Below, in pieces: positions 1 through 8,222 of a stretch of DNA of 64,000 bases. The stretch's first letter is position 1. Each line of letters begins with the position of its first letter. This DNA is from a virus. Made by a program: the position numbers and the translations under genes. The stretch spans positions 97,266 to 161,265 of IMG/VR virus record IMGVR_UViG_3300030419_004857. The stretch is one strand, 5' to 3'. Below the pieces are notes generated by a model that was not told the DNA's origin, made no database searches, and saw only the letters and a list, made by a program, of their open reading frames with translations.

Positions 1-468
1 TGGTATTAAGGAAGAGATTGAATCTATAATTAATACGCAATTTGGCGTCTGTTTAATGTAGGATTCTGCAATATTGAGATAATACTCTGCACTCATTGGC
101 TCTTCATGAGTTCCTACAACTTTTATCCCGTCTCGATTTAGTCCATGAACGCCTTCAAGATTCATAGCCTTTAGCCTACCTTCTGCGTTAAGGTAGATAA
201 TAGGTCTGCTACCATACTCTTTCTTTTGGCAGGTGGCGGCAAATTGTAATGCGGTAGTGGTTTTTCCACTTTTAGGGTCGCCGGTTAGAGTCACCCAACT
301 CCCCTCTTTAATTCCGCCCCCCAAAGCTAGATCCAGTGCGGGGCTAAGCGGAATAGTTTTGAAGTTCTTAATTTCTTCAAATACGTCAGACCCACTCCTA
401 ACCACCTCTCCGTATTTCTTAATGATCTCTTTGGTTGTAGGGTCTTCAAGAAAAGTTTGTTTAGCCAT
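1..468 (-). CDS. RecA/UvsX-type recombinase, N-terminal 156 residues (cut by window edge)
   Basis: Core ATPase of homologous recombination that would form filaments on single-stranded DNA in phage replication and repair. The reading frame is open from the ATG at 468 to the window edge, 156 codons. A Walker A motif GDPKSGKTT lies near residues 63-71 and a Walker B-like CVLIIDS near 144-150, spaced as in RecA, RadA and UvsX. The N-terminal stretch before the P-loop is short, as in UvsX and RecA. The ATG overlaps the stop codon of the preceding gene by 8 bases, suggesting translational coupling. The C-terminal half, including the DNA-binding loops, is outside the window, so RecA, UvsX and RadA cannot be separated. 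A DnaB-type helicase is less likely because nothing precedes the ATPase core. Confidence 0.8.
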   Translation of the reverse strand, partial: MAKQTFLEDPTTKEIIKKYGEVVRSGSDVFEEIKNFKTIPLSPALDLALGGGIKEGSWVTLTGDPKSGKTTTALQFAATCQKKEYGSRPIIYLNAEGRLKAMNLEGVHGLNRDGIKVVGTHEEPMSAEYYLNIAESYIKQTPNCVLIIDSISSLIP

Positions 469-877
469 CTAGTCCTCTTATCTTTTGAGTTAGTCCTTTT
501 TTTCCATAAGGCTTCATCGGCCTTTTATCGGTATTGTCTTCGTACTTGCCATCCTTCTTTGGTTGATTGTCTATCCTTTTTTGCTCTTGAACAATCAATC
601 CCTCCAAAGACTTTACCCTAAGAGAGTAGATACTTCTCCCTCTATCGGATTTTAATGCTCCTATGATGGCTTTGTCAGTATATTTTTTTAGGAGTTGGTA
701 AGCTTTGGTAACTTGGCTTTTAAACTTGGACTGCCATTTTTTAGTGTTCCATAGCTTATATCCGGGTCTGCCTTCGTTAAATCTTTCAGCCTCACGAAGA
801 CAAACCATTTCAGCAATATACTGAGCAGCGTTACAAGGTTGACCAGTGGTAACGTGCTTGTAGTTTTTATCAGTCAC
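461..877 (-). CDS. Basic hypothetical protein upstream of the recombinase
   Basis: 138 residues, strongly basic, with a lysine-rich charged C-terminus. The N-terminal part (residues about 15-75) is predicted helical and contains QYIAEMVCLREAERF and a WNTKKWQ segment. No known domain is recognised. It overlaps the recombinase start by 8 bases and the preceding gene by 8 bases, so it is co-translated with the recombinase. A role in DNA binding or recombination is possible from charge and position only. Confidence 0.75.
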   Translation of the reverse strand: MTDKNYKHVTTGQPCNAAQYIAEMVCLREAERFNEGRPGYKLWNTKKWQSKFKSQVTKAYQLLKKYTDKAIIGALKSDRGRSIYSLRVKSLEGLIVQEQKRIDNQPKKDGKYEDNTDKRPMKPYGKKGLTQKIRGLDG

Positions 878-1322
878 TCAAAATACCTTTTTTAGCAATC
901 AATGATTCTTCTGATTCAATGGGGTCTCTTAACTCAACAGTCTCTGGAACAAGTTCGGGAAGTCGCCACTTTCTTACTTGCAGAGTATCACCGTTTAGGG
1001 TTCCTATAATAAAAGAGTGTACGGTTTCGTCCCCGAACAAAAAGGCTCCCGCTCCCTTGCAAAAGAAATATCCGTCACAATTAGATTCTATAGATTTCAC
1101 ATTTCCTTTGTTCCTAATCTTCATATCCGTAATGTGTAAATCGTTTTCTTCACAATAAATTTTCAACCTTATCCATGCACTCTCTGGATAGACATTGGGT
1201 CTATAATCATCCTGATACACAGATTCTCCATTTGACAAAGTAACCATCCATATAGGATTAGAATCTGCATAAACGCTAACGTACTCATTTAGCTCTTTTG
1301 ATACAAGATCATTACTCATCAT
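870..1322 (-). CDS. Hypothetical protein
   Basis: 150 residues, mildly acidic and probably beta-rich, without signal peptide or membrane segment. Two start codons are adjacent (MM). It ends 8 bases inside the next gene and starts 11 bases inside the previous one, so it belongs to the recombinase operon. The centre holds a hydrophobic FFCKGAGAFLFG segment. No family recognised. Confidence 0.7.
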   Translation of the reverse strand: MMSNDLVSKELNEYVSVYADSNPIWMVTLSNGESVYQDDYRPNVYPESAWIRLKIYCEENDLHITDMKIRNKGNVKSIESNCDGYFFCKGAGAFLFGDETVHSFIIGTLNGDTLQVRKWRLPELVPETVELRDPIESEESLIAKKGILSD

Positions 1323-1632
1323 TCTTAGGGGTCCAAATGTGTCCGGTTCTGTCTATTTCGCTTGTTGTTTTTGTTGCGTCGGATAGTTCGGAAGCTGCTG
1401 GAGTCATAACGGAGACACCCTTTTTCCCCGTTGCGGTATTTGTTCCCATTAAGTTTCCAACAGTATGACCGTCTATTTTTTTTGAACCTTCTTCTTTTGT
1501 AGATGTCTTTAAATAGTTCTTGATAACTTTTTCAGACCTATTCAAATCTTCTGCAAACTCTTTTAAAGAAGCCTCGTTGTTATCCAGATAGAACTTCTCT
1601 GCCTTATTGAGGGGACCACTTTTTTTAGACAT
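1312..1632 (-). CDS. Hypothetical protein with N-terminal HTH-like segment
   Basis: 106 residues. Residues about 8-40 (FYLDNNEASLKEFAEDLNRS then KVIKNYLK) read like a short helix-turn-helix that chooses targets by 'stepwise' recognition helices, as in small phage regulators. The rest is Ser/Thr/Gly-rich and probably disordered. It overlaps both neighbours by about 10 bases. A DNA-binding role is a guess from the helix pattern. Confidence 0.65.
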   Translation of the reverse strand: MSKKSGPLNKAEKFYLDNNEASLKEFAEDLNRSEKVIKNYLKTSTKEEGSKKIDGHTVGNLMGTNTATGKKGVSVMTPAASELSDATKTTSEIDRTGHIWTPKNDE

Positions 1633-1921
1633 TTGTTATGTAACTCCTTTCGGCTCTCGTAAACGAGTTCTTGCTTTTTGTTTTTAAATAGTGAGAATAA
1701 AAATCGAAGGTTTCTTTTGTAACTAGCTTAAATGAAAAGAACGCAGACATGGATCGCTCTTTTCCACTATCAATACCTGTAGGGTCAAACATTCTATTGT
1801 TTAAAAACTTAATAAAGTATAGTGTTTTATTCGGATATTCCTTAATTTTTGCACAGCATTTCTGATCCTGTTCGTTGATTAGTTCACCATTCTTATCCAG
1901 ATGCGTTACAGCTTCCATCAT
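1625..1921 (-). CDS. Hypothetical protein
   Basis: 98 residues, mixed charge, with aromatic-rich segments (YFIKFLNNRMF, FFSFKLVTKETFDFYSHY). No domain recognised. It overlaps the next gene by 8 bases and lies 6 bases from the previous one in the same minus-strand run. Confidence 0.65.
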   Translation of the reverse strand: MMEAVTHLDKNGELINEQDQKCCAKIKEYPNKTLYFIKFLNNRMFDPTGIDSGKERSMSAFFSFKLVTKETFDFYSHYLKTKSKNSFTRAERSYITNV

Positions 1922-1927
1922 TATCCC

Positions 1928-2173
1928 CTAAGAAATATAAAGATGTGTTACTCCGCCTTCGTTGTAGTCCATATCTTTAATCGATCTTTCGACACATGGA
2001 CGTATGCGATATTCGCCTTCTAACACGGTTACCCAGCTTTCGCCACCGCAATCATCGACAGAGCAATGAGCTATGATTTTTTCAATTTTATCCGACTCAT
2101 GAGATTTTGCCATCTCAACCAATTCTGCTCCGCAATCGGCGCATTTTATAAATTTTATTAAACCGTCGTCCAT
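1928..2173 (-). CDS. Small zinc-ribbon protein
   Basis: 81 residues with two cysteine pairs: CADC near residues 11-14 and C...C in AHCSVDDCGG near residues 36-42, consistent with a structural zinc site. Its stop region abuts the next gene, and its ATG overlaps the stop of the FmdB-like gene by one base. The function is unknown; many phage zinc ribbons bind nucleic acid or RNA polymerase. Confidence 0.65.
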   Translation of the reverse strand: MDDGLIKFIKCADCGAELVEMAKSHESDKIEKIIAHCSVDDCGGESWVTVLEGEYRIRPCVERSIKDMDYNEGGVTHLYIS

Positions 2174-2505
2174 TATTGCTTTCCGGTCCTGACGTATCGG
2201 TGTTTTTGACCATCACTCATATTATTGATGTCGGAAGAGGTTGCGCCCCCAGATTTATGATACCAAACTTCCTCCTTTTTGTCAACCTTTTTATCCTGAC
2301 CGCCTCTCTTTTTTGCGTTCTGCTCTCCCAATTGTCCCAGAGTAGTCGCCTCTCCGTGAACAAAACCGCTAGTTCTCTCTATGACTCTTTGCAATTTGTG
2401 CTTCTTACATTCCGGGCATTTTTTTCGAGTTTTATACTCTCTCATCGGAATAACTTCGGAAAACCTGTGATCACAAGCATTGCATTTATATGCGTATTCT
2501 GGCAT
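2173..2505 (-). CDS. FmdB-family zinc-ribbon protein
   Basis: 110 residues. The first 45 match the FmdB/CxxC zinc-ribbon pattern: MPEYAYKCNACDHRFSEV, then CPECKK after about 22 residues, giving two CxxC knuckles. FmdB-like proteins are small putative regulators of unknown mechanism. The C-terminal 60 residues are charged and Gly/Ser-rich, probably disordered. It overlaps the next gene by one base and follows the membrane-protein gene after 1 base. Confidence 0.75.
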   Translation of the reverse strand: MPEYAYKCNACDHRFSEVIPMREYKTRKKCPECKKHKLQRVIERTSGFVHGEATTLGQLGEQNAKKRGGQDKKVDKKEEVWYHKSGGATSSDINNMSDGQKHRYVRTGKQ

Positions 2506-2506
2506 T

Positions 2507-2848
2507 TTACCGTCCTAAATAATACAATAAACAAAACTGTAATATTGACAATGTAATTGTAACAATCCAAGCATAACGTTTTTTCCAGTGGTATAAGAAT
2601 ATCAAAGCGCCTAAAGACGTGACTGTTCCCGCCATCTTGATGCCCATAAAAAGAGCCACATCGCCTTGATCTAATTCTATAAGATATCTACCAATGGGAT
2701 TTTCTTCGATTTGAGCTATGATATGTTGATTCTTAATACACCAATACAAATCTACCGAAGAAATCAAACCTATAGACAGCCACAAAAGAGCAAAATAATA
2801 CTTATGGTATTCCTTTGGTATTATGGGAGCTATATGAAATTTACTCAT
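2507..2848 (-). CDS. Small integral membrane protein, about three TM helices
   Basis: 113 residues. Hydrophobic segments at about 17-36 (YYFALLWLSIGLISSVDLYW), 64-84 and 92-111 predict three membrane helices. No conserved enzymatic residues are seen. The start overlaps the end of the PhoH gene by 8 bases. It resembles small DUF5658-like membrane proteins only in topology. Confidence 0.65.
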   Translation of the reverse strand: MSKFHIAPIIPKEYHKYYFALLWLSIGLISSVDLYWCIKNQHIIAQIEENPIGRYLIELDQGDVALFMGIKMAGTVTSLGALIFLYHWKKRYAWIVTITLSILQFCLLYYLGR

Positions 2849-3491
2849 CTTCCAGTCGATCCAAAACTTTAGCTATAATTTTATTCCTGATTATATCGCA
2901 TCTTTCTAATTCTACAAGCCCTACGCCTTTGAGATTGTCCAATCTGTCTAAACACTCTTCCAGCCCCCCTTTAAGGTTTTGTGGAAGATCAGACTGTTCT
3001 ATGTCGCCATTTATTACGCATTTAGATTGAGACCCCATCCTCGTAATCAACATCTTTATTTGTTCATACGTAGCGTTTTGTGCCTCATCTAGTATTATAA
3101 ACGAATTATGGAAATTTCTCCCACGCATATACTCAAGTGGGCAAATTTCTACATGCTTTTCCTTGATAAGTCTTTCTGTAACCTGTGTTGACAAGTACAT
3201 ATTCATTTCTTCAAAAATAGGAACGAGATATGGATGTATCTTGTCTTGAAAAGTTCCCGGTAGAAATCCCAACCCCTTACCCGATTCTACTACTGGTCTG
3301 GTAACTATTATTCTGTCTATTTTACCCTCCAGTATCTGCCCACAGGCCACTCCCACAGCTATGGTAGTTTTACCAGTTCCCGCTGGACCTATACATATTG
3401 TTATATCAGAATCAATCATTTCTCTGATATATTTTGCTTGATTTTCTGTTTTTGGTTTAAGTTTTCTACCAGCGCGTTTTTTTCTTTGCAT
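2841..3491 (-). CDS. phoH: PhoH-like ATPase
   Basis: 216 residues, the length of short phage PhoH proteins. Walker A GPAGTGKTT at residues 35-43, Walker B IILDEAQNA near 133-141, and the PhoH-type RGRNF and GDIEQSDLP motifs are visible. PhoH is a cytoplasmic RecA-fold ATPase, often found in phages; its role is unsettled (RNA-linked helicase or nuclease activity has been proposed). It lies between dut and a small membrane protein, 3 bases after dut. The assignment is secure; function is by family. Confidence 0.92.
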   Translation of the reverse strand: MQRKKRAGRKLKPKTENQAKYIREMIDSDITICIGPAGTGKTTIAVGVACGQILEGKIDRIIVTRPVVESGKGLGFLPGTFQDKIHPYLVPIFEEMNMYLSTQVTERLIKEKHVEICPLEYMRGRNFHNSFIILDEAQNATYEQIKMLITRMGSQSKCVINGDIEQSDLPQNLKGGLEECLDRLDNLKGVGLVELERCDIIRNKIIAKVLDRLEDE

Positions 3492-3494
3492 ATG

Positions 3495-3941
3495 TTATTT
3501 ACCTGATGAACCAAAACCGCCACTGCCTCTATCGGTTTCATTCAGGTCTACAACTTCCCGCAAATAAAAATTATCTACTTTTTGAATTAAAATTTGGGCT
3601 ATCCTGTCCCCTGAATTAATCGTATAGGGACGGTCGTTACTGTTATATAAACAAACCTTAATTTCTCCTCTGTATCCAGAGTCCACAACTCCAGCAAATC
3701 TATGGATGCCTTTTACACCCATAGAAGATCTATCCCAAATAAGACCAGCATGGTTTCTTGGTAAAGCCATGGCTATTCCAGTTGGGATCAATTTAGATTC
3801 TTTAGGATTTAAAATTATCTCCTTTTCGGTACAAACATACAAGTCAAAACCGGCGTCTGTTAAATTCGCTTTAGTGGGAATGGTTGCGTTTTGTTTTAGT
3901 CTTTGAACTTCAATCCCCCCCACCTCTGCTGAAATTGCCAT
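3495..3941 (-). CDS. dut: dUTP diphosphatase (dUTPase)
   Basis: 148 residues, normal for the trimeric dUTPase. The five conserved motifs are present: DAGFDLY, RSSMGVKG, GVVDSGYRGE with the catalytic Asp, GDRIAQILIQKV, and the C-terminal RGSGGFGSSGK that closes over the nucleotide. It hydrolyses dUTP to dUMP, feeding ThyX (53.2 kb) and keeping uracil out of viral DNA. It sits directly before nrdJ in transcription terms, 28 bases apart. Confidence 0.95.
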   Translation of the reverse strand: MAISAEVGGIEVQRLKQNATIPTKANLTDAGFDLYVCTEKEIILNPKESKLIPTGIAMALPRNHAGLIWDRSSMGVKGIHRFAGVVDSGYRGEIKVCLYNSNDRPYTINSGDRIAQILIQKVDNFYLREVVDLNETDRGSGGFGSSGK

Positions 3942-3969
3942 CCGTTATCGCTCCTTGCTTAAGTTTAGA

Positions 3970-6150
3970 TTATATTTCACACTTTCCTCCAGCACATGCT
4001 ATCTCATGTTCTGGCACTACATTATCTTCTTCCTCTATGCATTCGGTATAATCTACAGAAGAATAGGAGCGTTTAACGTCAACCCATTCTTTCCAATTGT
4101 AGACATCCTTCATGCAGTAAGTGAGACTTTTAATATCACCATCCATATACTTATCAGCAAATCTTTGACATCTATCGGCCCAATCCTTCTTGCCGTTACC
4201 TTTAACCTTTTGACCAAGACCCAGCAAGGCATCGCAAGCAGCCCACAGATTGTCTTCCCATAAGTTCAACGCAACTTCAATTAACCCACTAACAAATACG
4301 GCTCCGTCTCCATAATGAGACACCATTTCGCTAGGTAAGTAAATAGTGGTGAAAGGAGCTTGGGGATAGTCTTTATCCCCGCTCACTGGAAGAAGTGAAA
4401 CTCCACAGAAGTATCTACGATTCTTGTAGATGAATTTTTCTACTTCGTCCCACTCTTCTGGTTTAACATTAATAGTGTTTGATACATTATGCTGTAAATA
4501 CGATTGAACACAAAGAGAGTCGGTTTTTCCTACCATAACCCAATTTTGCTGGGTGCTCTTAACATAATTTAGAAGACCGATGGCGCTGATCTTGTTCTTT
4601 AATTTGGACCCGTCTGGAACCTCTATACAGAAGGATATCACATCATCAGAGTCATTAGCGGACCAGACTGATTCCTCACAGGCTCTAGGATTTGTCTTTC
4701 TGAAATGCTGGTAGATGTTTTCCATTTTATTAGCTTGCACACGTCTAATGTACCGCTTGGCGTGGTGTGGATGAATGCCGGAACTAGTACCAAGAATGCA
4801 TGAAGCCGTACCTTCTGGCTTGATACATGTTGCCCTAGCGGCTTGATTGATACCAATAATTTTAGCTATTTCTTTGTTCGCTTTCTTGACCTCTCTCGCT
4901 CCTTCTTTTTGTATATCTGGGTCAAGACAAATTTTATGTTGTTCCATTATGCCGGTCATTGAAACCCCAAGCAGAGCTTCACGCTTAAGGATCTTCTCTG
5001 TGATTTCTCCTAGATATGGCATGGATGTAAAGCCAGCTTGTAAAGTTCCTATTATGGATGCGGCTCTACAAGACTCTAGAAACTCTTTCTTAGTCTTGAT
5101 CTTGGCGCAATTGATTGTGCTAAGATTACAAGCTTGCCAGCCCGTTTCTCCGGTTTCGTCGTCGATTGGATAAAGTCCAATTTCAACACAAGGATTGACA
5201 ACAAATTCTGTAGAGTCTGCCCATACAAAACCCGGCTCTCCAAACTCCTTCACTGACTGCATCAAAGAAGAAAATTGTTCAGGAGTCGTTGAATCCCGTA
5301 GTAAAAGAGCAGAATTATTAGACCTGCCACGTTGAGGATTATCGTGAAACCAATTACCAGTCTTTGCCATTGCCATATCTTCATCGTCTGGCGAAAAAAC
5401 ACAAATCGTAGCACTTCTGCGTACACCGCCAGAAATAACAGCGTCAGCAGCATGCATAACAACATCGTAGACATGAATTGGCTCCAATTTCTTTACACTG
5501 AATAACGCCTCTTTTATAGCCTTGTCTAAAACCTTTTTGATATTAGTAAGGGCTTTTTTAAGAGGCTCTGGACCGGGAGCTTTTCCTGAACTGGAGCTAA
5601 GATAAGATCCGGCAGGTCTGATTTCAGAAAAATCAAAGTTTACATTCTTCCCTTCGTATTCAGGAAACAGGCCACTATCCACAAAATAGCTGCTGACTAA
5701 AACTCCAACTGCGTCAGACCATCCCTCAATAGTATCTGGTATTGTGTATTTTTTTGTGCCTTCTTTTTTAAGAATGATATCCGGTAATTTTTTTACGTGG
5801 TGTTTTTGAACCGAAAAGCCCACCCCGCAGCCACACAATAAAAGATACATGCATTCCTGAAAAAATCGTGGTCTATCGGAAAACGATGCAATGCAATTAT
5901 ATACTCTAGCGTTATGCTTAACTATTGGAGAGCCTCCAAACTGTAAGGCTCTTTGTGATCCTAGAACTCTCTTTTTATACATCATATCATATGCCCATTC
6001 GATTTCCCCATTTGCTTCTGGGTACTGAGCATACATCATGTTTTTAACTCTGTCTACTGACTCTTTCCAAGTCTCTCTTCTTTTTTTCTCTGGAATCCAC
6101 CTTGCGTATTTACCGACAAAGGTGTAATTTTGCAATTCCGTTAGCGACAT
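3970..6150 (-). CDS. nrdJ: Adenosylcobalamin-dependent (class II) ribonucleotide reductase
   Basis: 726 residues, the length of the monomeric class II enzyme that reduces ribonucleoside triphosphates. Visible motifs are CGCGVGFSVQ (N-terminal substrate cysteine region), NPCVEIG with the radical-site Cys/Glu, PEGTASCILGTSSGIHP, and the C-terminal redox pair in CAGGKC (Cys719, Cys724) that is re-reduced by thioredoxin. It requires B12 coenzyme and works with or without oxygen. The ATG overlaps the stop of the nuclease gene by one base. The thioredoxin-like protein at 11.5 kb is a plausible reductant. Confidence 0.93.
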   Translation of the reverse strand: MSLTELQNYTFVGKYARWIPEKKRRETWKESVDRVKNMMYAQYPEANGEIEWAYDMMYKKRVLGSQRALQFGGSPIVKHNARVYNCIASFSDRPRFFQECMYLLLCGCGVGFSVQKHHVKKLPDIILKKEGTKKYTIPDTIEGWSDAVGVLVSSYFVDSGLFPEYEGKNVNFDFSEIRPAGSYLSSSSGKAPGPEPLKKALTNIKKVLDKAIKEALFSVKKLEPIHVYDVVMHAADAVISGGVRRSATICVFSPDDEDMAMAKTGNWFHDNPQRGRSNNSALLLRDSTTPEQFSSLMQSVKEFGEPGFVWADSTEFVVNPCVEIGLYPIDDETGETGWQACNLSTINCAKIKTKKEFLESCRAASIIGTLQAGFTSMPYLGEITEKILKREALLGVSMTGIMEQHKICLDPDIQKEGAREVKKANKEIAKIIGINQAARATCIKPEGTASCILGTSSGIHPHHAKRYIRRVQANKMENIYQHFRKTNPRACEESVWSANDSDDVISFCIEVPDGSKLKNKISAIGLLNYVKSTQQNWVMVGKTDSLCVQSYLQHNVSNTINVKPEEWDEVEKFIYKNRRYFCGVSLLPVSGDKDYPQAPFTTIYLPSEMVSHYGDGAVFVSGLIEVALNLWEDNLWAACDALLGLGQKVKGNGKKDWADRCQRFADKYMDGDIKSLTYCMKDVYNWKEWVDVKRSYSSVDYTECIEEEDNVVPEHEIACAGGKCEI

Positions 6151-6548
6151 TATCTTTCCCTACCGTACTTTTTCTTAGTTGCGTGACCGTCCATTACCAT
6201 TCTTTCAGATATGTCTTCTCCGTCGACAAAAACATATCCTAAAACTCTATTGAAGGTAAACACATCTTTTATTTCTCCGTCTTCGTCTGCTGGAATGAAA
6301 AGAACAACATCCTTGTTAAACTTTTTTCTTCCGTAGTATAAAACTCTTTTCCCCAACAGATCTTCTATGTGGTGCTTGGCCGCTAAACCCTTCTCTTTTT
6401 CTTCTAGGTCTCCAGTTCGAGTTTCCGCACACCAGCAGTCCTTTAATCTCACTCTAATTGTTTTTTCTATTTTTAGATCTATCGTATCACCATCTACAAC
6501 ATTTACTACTTTTGCGTCTGTAACGATGCCTTTGGGTGGTTCTTGCAT
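6150..6548 (-). CDS. Staphylococcal-nuclease-like (SNase) protein
   Basis: 132 residues. Residues about 12-35 (VVDGDTIDLKI then IRVRLKD) match the Ca-binding Asp and catalytic Arg region of the thermonuclease fold. The later LGYVFVDGEDISERMVMDGH matches the second half. The usual length is about 140-150, so it is a minimal domain without signal peptide, probably intracellular. Its start overlaps the methyltransferase gene by 43 bases, which is long; an internal start is possible but would cut into the fold. Confidence 0.8.
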   Translation of the reverse strand: MQEPPKGIVTDAKVVNVVDGDTIDLKIEKTIRVRLKDCWCAETRTGDLEEKEKGLAAKHHIEDLLGKRVLYYGRKKFNKDVVLFIPADEDGEIKDVFTFNRVLGYVFVDGEDISERMVMDGHATKKKYGRER

Positions 6549-7174
6549 GATTGTAACCGTATATGAATTGTTGAGTCTGATTCTTCATTTTCATATCCTG
6601 TGATTAACGAGCCATCCCATTTGGTCCTGACATAATCTAGCAACTCATCTCTGTTGTAATAGTGTAGATTCGGATCTCTGTATTGAGTTTCTGTGGTATC
6701 ATCTAGGAAATTAAACGCGACATGTTTATTCGCTAGCTCACACAGATTTTCGATCCCTCTCCTTATGTGAGAGTTGTTATCGTCCACTTTTATGGTAAAA
6801 GTTCCGCTAGCAAAAACATAGTCCCACGAGGTTGGAAGTCCTGACACTCCGAATTCAGCCAGTCGAGACAGACTTCCGTTTAAGAAAGTTCCATCTGGAT
6901 TTTTTCTGCAAGCTTCTCTGATCATCATAGTGTTAATATCTATTCCAGTGTAAGAAACATCGGAATACTTTTGCAAGTAGCCCAAAAAATCTCCAACACC
7001 ACATCCCACGTCAAGTACAGAACAACCATCTAGGTCATGGTCTAGAACCAATTGGCTCCATCTGTTTTCTTGAGTGTCTTTACTGGCCCAGCCTACAAAT
7101 CTGCTATCTGATGAATCTGTAAGTATCAGATGTTTTCCGTAGTACTTTAATATCCTTTGGTAGTCTTCTATCAT
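6506..7174 (-). CDS. Class I SAM-dependent methyltransferase
   Basis: 222 residues from the ATG at 7174 (an in-frame TTG at 7183 would lie in a terminator T-run). Motif I VLDVGCGVGDFL near residues 55-66 binds S-adenosylmethionine; YTGIDINT and the later acidic loop fit motifs II and III. The substrate is unknown. The overall pattern resembles small Methyltransf_11/25 enzymes. No clear ribosome-binding site precedes the ATG. Confidence 0.8.
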   Translation of the reverse strand: MIEDYQRILKYYGKHLILTDSSDSRFVGWASKDTQENRWSQLVLDHDLDGCSVLDVGCGVGDFLGYLQKYSDVSYTGIDINTMMIREACRKNPDGTFLNGSLSRLAEFGVSGLPTSWDYVFASGTFTIKVDDNNSHIRRGIENLCELANKHVAFNFLDDTTETQYRDPNLHYYNRDELLDYVRTKWDGSLITGYENEESDSTIHIRLQSCKNHPKASLQTQK

Positions 7175-7181
7175 GGTACGC

Positions 7182-7210
7182 AAAAAGGTTCGCAGATTTC
7201 TGCGAACCTT
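7182..7210 (-). terminator. Rho-independent terminator after the dCMP deaminase unit
   Basis: A 12-bp inverted repeat (AAGGTTCGCAGA, its complement) separated by 2 bases and followed on the minus strand by five Ts. It lies downstream of the deaminase gene and just before the methyltransferase start, so read-through or a local promoter must supply the methyltransferase. Confidence 0.85.
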
Positions 7211-7270
7211 GTTAATCTTTACACTATAGTTTGTTTGATAAGCATGATGTTATTCCTTCGTTTGTATATG

Positions 7271-7276
7271 ATTATA
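7271..7276 (-). promoter_or_regulatory. Possible -10 box (TATAAT) in a non-coding gap
   Basis: In the gap of about 150 bases between the deaminase and methyltransferase genes the minus strand reads GTGTATAATCATATAC. A very similar GTGTATAATATAC occurs at 17346-17351 upstream of another gene. No consensus -35 box is found at the normal distance, so an activator- or alternative-sigma-dependent promoter is possible. Confidence 0.35.
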
Positions 7277-7327
7277 CACGAAAGCGGATCAATTCACTTT
7301 TAATTTTCTAGTTCTTGACCATATCAT

Positions 7328-7780
7328 TTAGGAAGGCAGATGTGGGTCAAGATAGGTAATTACAAGACCATTTTCGAGCAGATGGTTGTACACAATTTTG
7401 TCTTCTTCTGTTTCCCCGTGAGCTTTGGAACCTTTTGGGACGTACCACTCACGAACCCCCGTTTGCCACAAAAGTTTTGCACAAGTGGAGCAAGGCAGGT
7501 GTGTAATGTAAGCTTTGTAGCAGTCAATCTGTTTAACGACTAAATTGCTTACCGCGTTGGCTTCTGCATGTACTATGAACGGATACTTGTCAGGTCTGGT
7601 GGTGGGGAGATCGTCTTCTTTTACCGAAGAACAAAACCCATTATACCCAACCCCAACGATTATATTGGGGTTGCCAACTATCACACATCCAACTTTGGTT
7701 TCTGAATCATGACTGCGTATAGACGCATAATGCGCCATACCCATAAAGTACTCATCCCACGTTGGTCGATTCGTAACCAC
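7328..7780 (-). CDS. Deoxycytidylate (dCMP) deaminase
   Basis: 150 residues. The zinc-binding and catalytic motifs HAEANAV (about residue 73) and PCSTCAK (about 97) are intact. The N-terminus (PTWDEYFMGMAHYASIRS) is typical of dCMP deaminases, which make dUMP for thymidylate synthesis. Together with dut, nrdJ and thyX it completes a viral dTMP route. A terminator follows at 7.2 kb. The start overlaps a small basic frame by 29 bases. Confidence 0.92.
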   Translation of the reverse strand: MVTNRPTWDEYFMGMAHYASIRSHDSETKVGCVIVGNPNIIVGVGYNGFCSSVKEDDLPTTRPDKYPFIVHAEANAVSNLVVKQIDCYKAYITHLPCSTCAKLLWQTGVREWYVPKGSKAHGETEEDKIVYNHLLENGLVITYLDPHLPS

Positions 7781-7859
7781 GTTTTTGATTCCTTGTTCTT
7801 CTTTCCCTTTTTAGCTTCTTCTTGTCTCTTTTACTTTTACGTCTTACTGTTTTACCCAT
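7752..7859 (-). CDS. Very small Lys/Arg-rich protein
   Basis: A 35-residue frame from the ATG at 7859 to a TGA inside the deaminase gene. More than half of the first 27 residues are Lys or Arg. It resembles the basic protein at 39928-40113 in composition. It fills the gap between two genes, which argues for reality, but the overlap with the deaminase start is 29 bases and composition alone is weak evidence. Confidence 0.4.
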   Translation of the reverse strand: MGKTVRRKSKRDKKKLKRERRTRNQKRGYESTNVG

Positions 7860-7860
7860 T

Positions 7861-8220
7861 TTAAAAAGCTCTAATAAAATTGTTCGCTGTAACTGTTTTC
7901 ATTTGATTGAAGGAAAGTGGTTCAGATAAAATACATAGATCGTAGTCTCCGGTAGTTTCTTTAACCTGCTTTGGGGTTAAGGTCTCGTATTTTCCACGAA
8001 ACCCCATACACCGCACGGCGTATTTCATGATCTCTTCTTGATTGTTAGAAATTTCTAGGATTCTGTCAAGATGAGAAACCAGAACCCCCTCTTTGTCGAA
8101 AAATTTTTTCAGATATACACATTTGTATAATACATTTTTCTCGTGTCTTTTATCCACATAACCAACAAAACTAATTATGCGAGACAGCGGCTTTTTCCAA
8201 TCTCCTAGATCCTTGCTCAC
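7861..8220 (-). CDS. Hypothetical protein
   Basis: 119 residues, mixed charge, no signal peptide or membrane helix. Segments such as RIISFVGYVDKRHEKN and YDLCILSEPLSF suggest an alpha/beta fold, but no family is recognised. It lies 2 bases from the beta-propeller-like gene in the same operon. Confidence 0.65.
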   Translation of the reverse strand: MSKDLGDWKKPLSRIISFVGYVDKRHEKNVLYKCVYLKKFFDKEGVLVSHLDRILEISNNQEEIMKYAVRCMGFRGKYETLTPKQVKETTGDYDLCILSEPLSFNQMKTVTANNFIRAF

Positions 8221-8222
8221 GT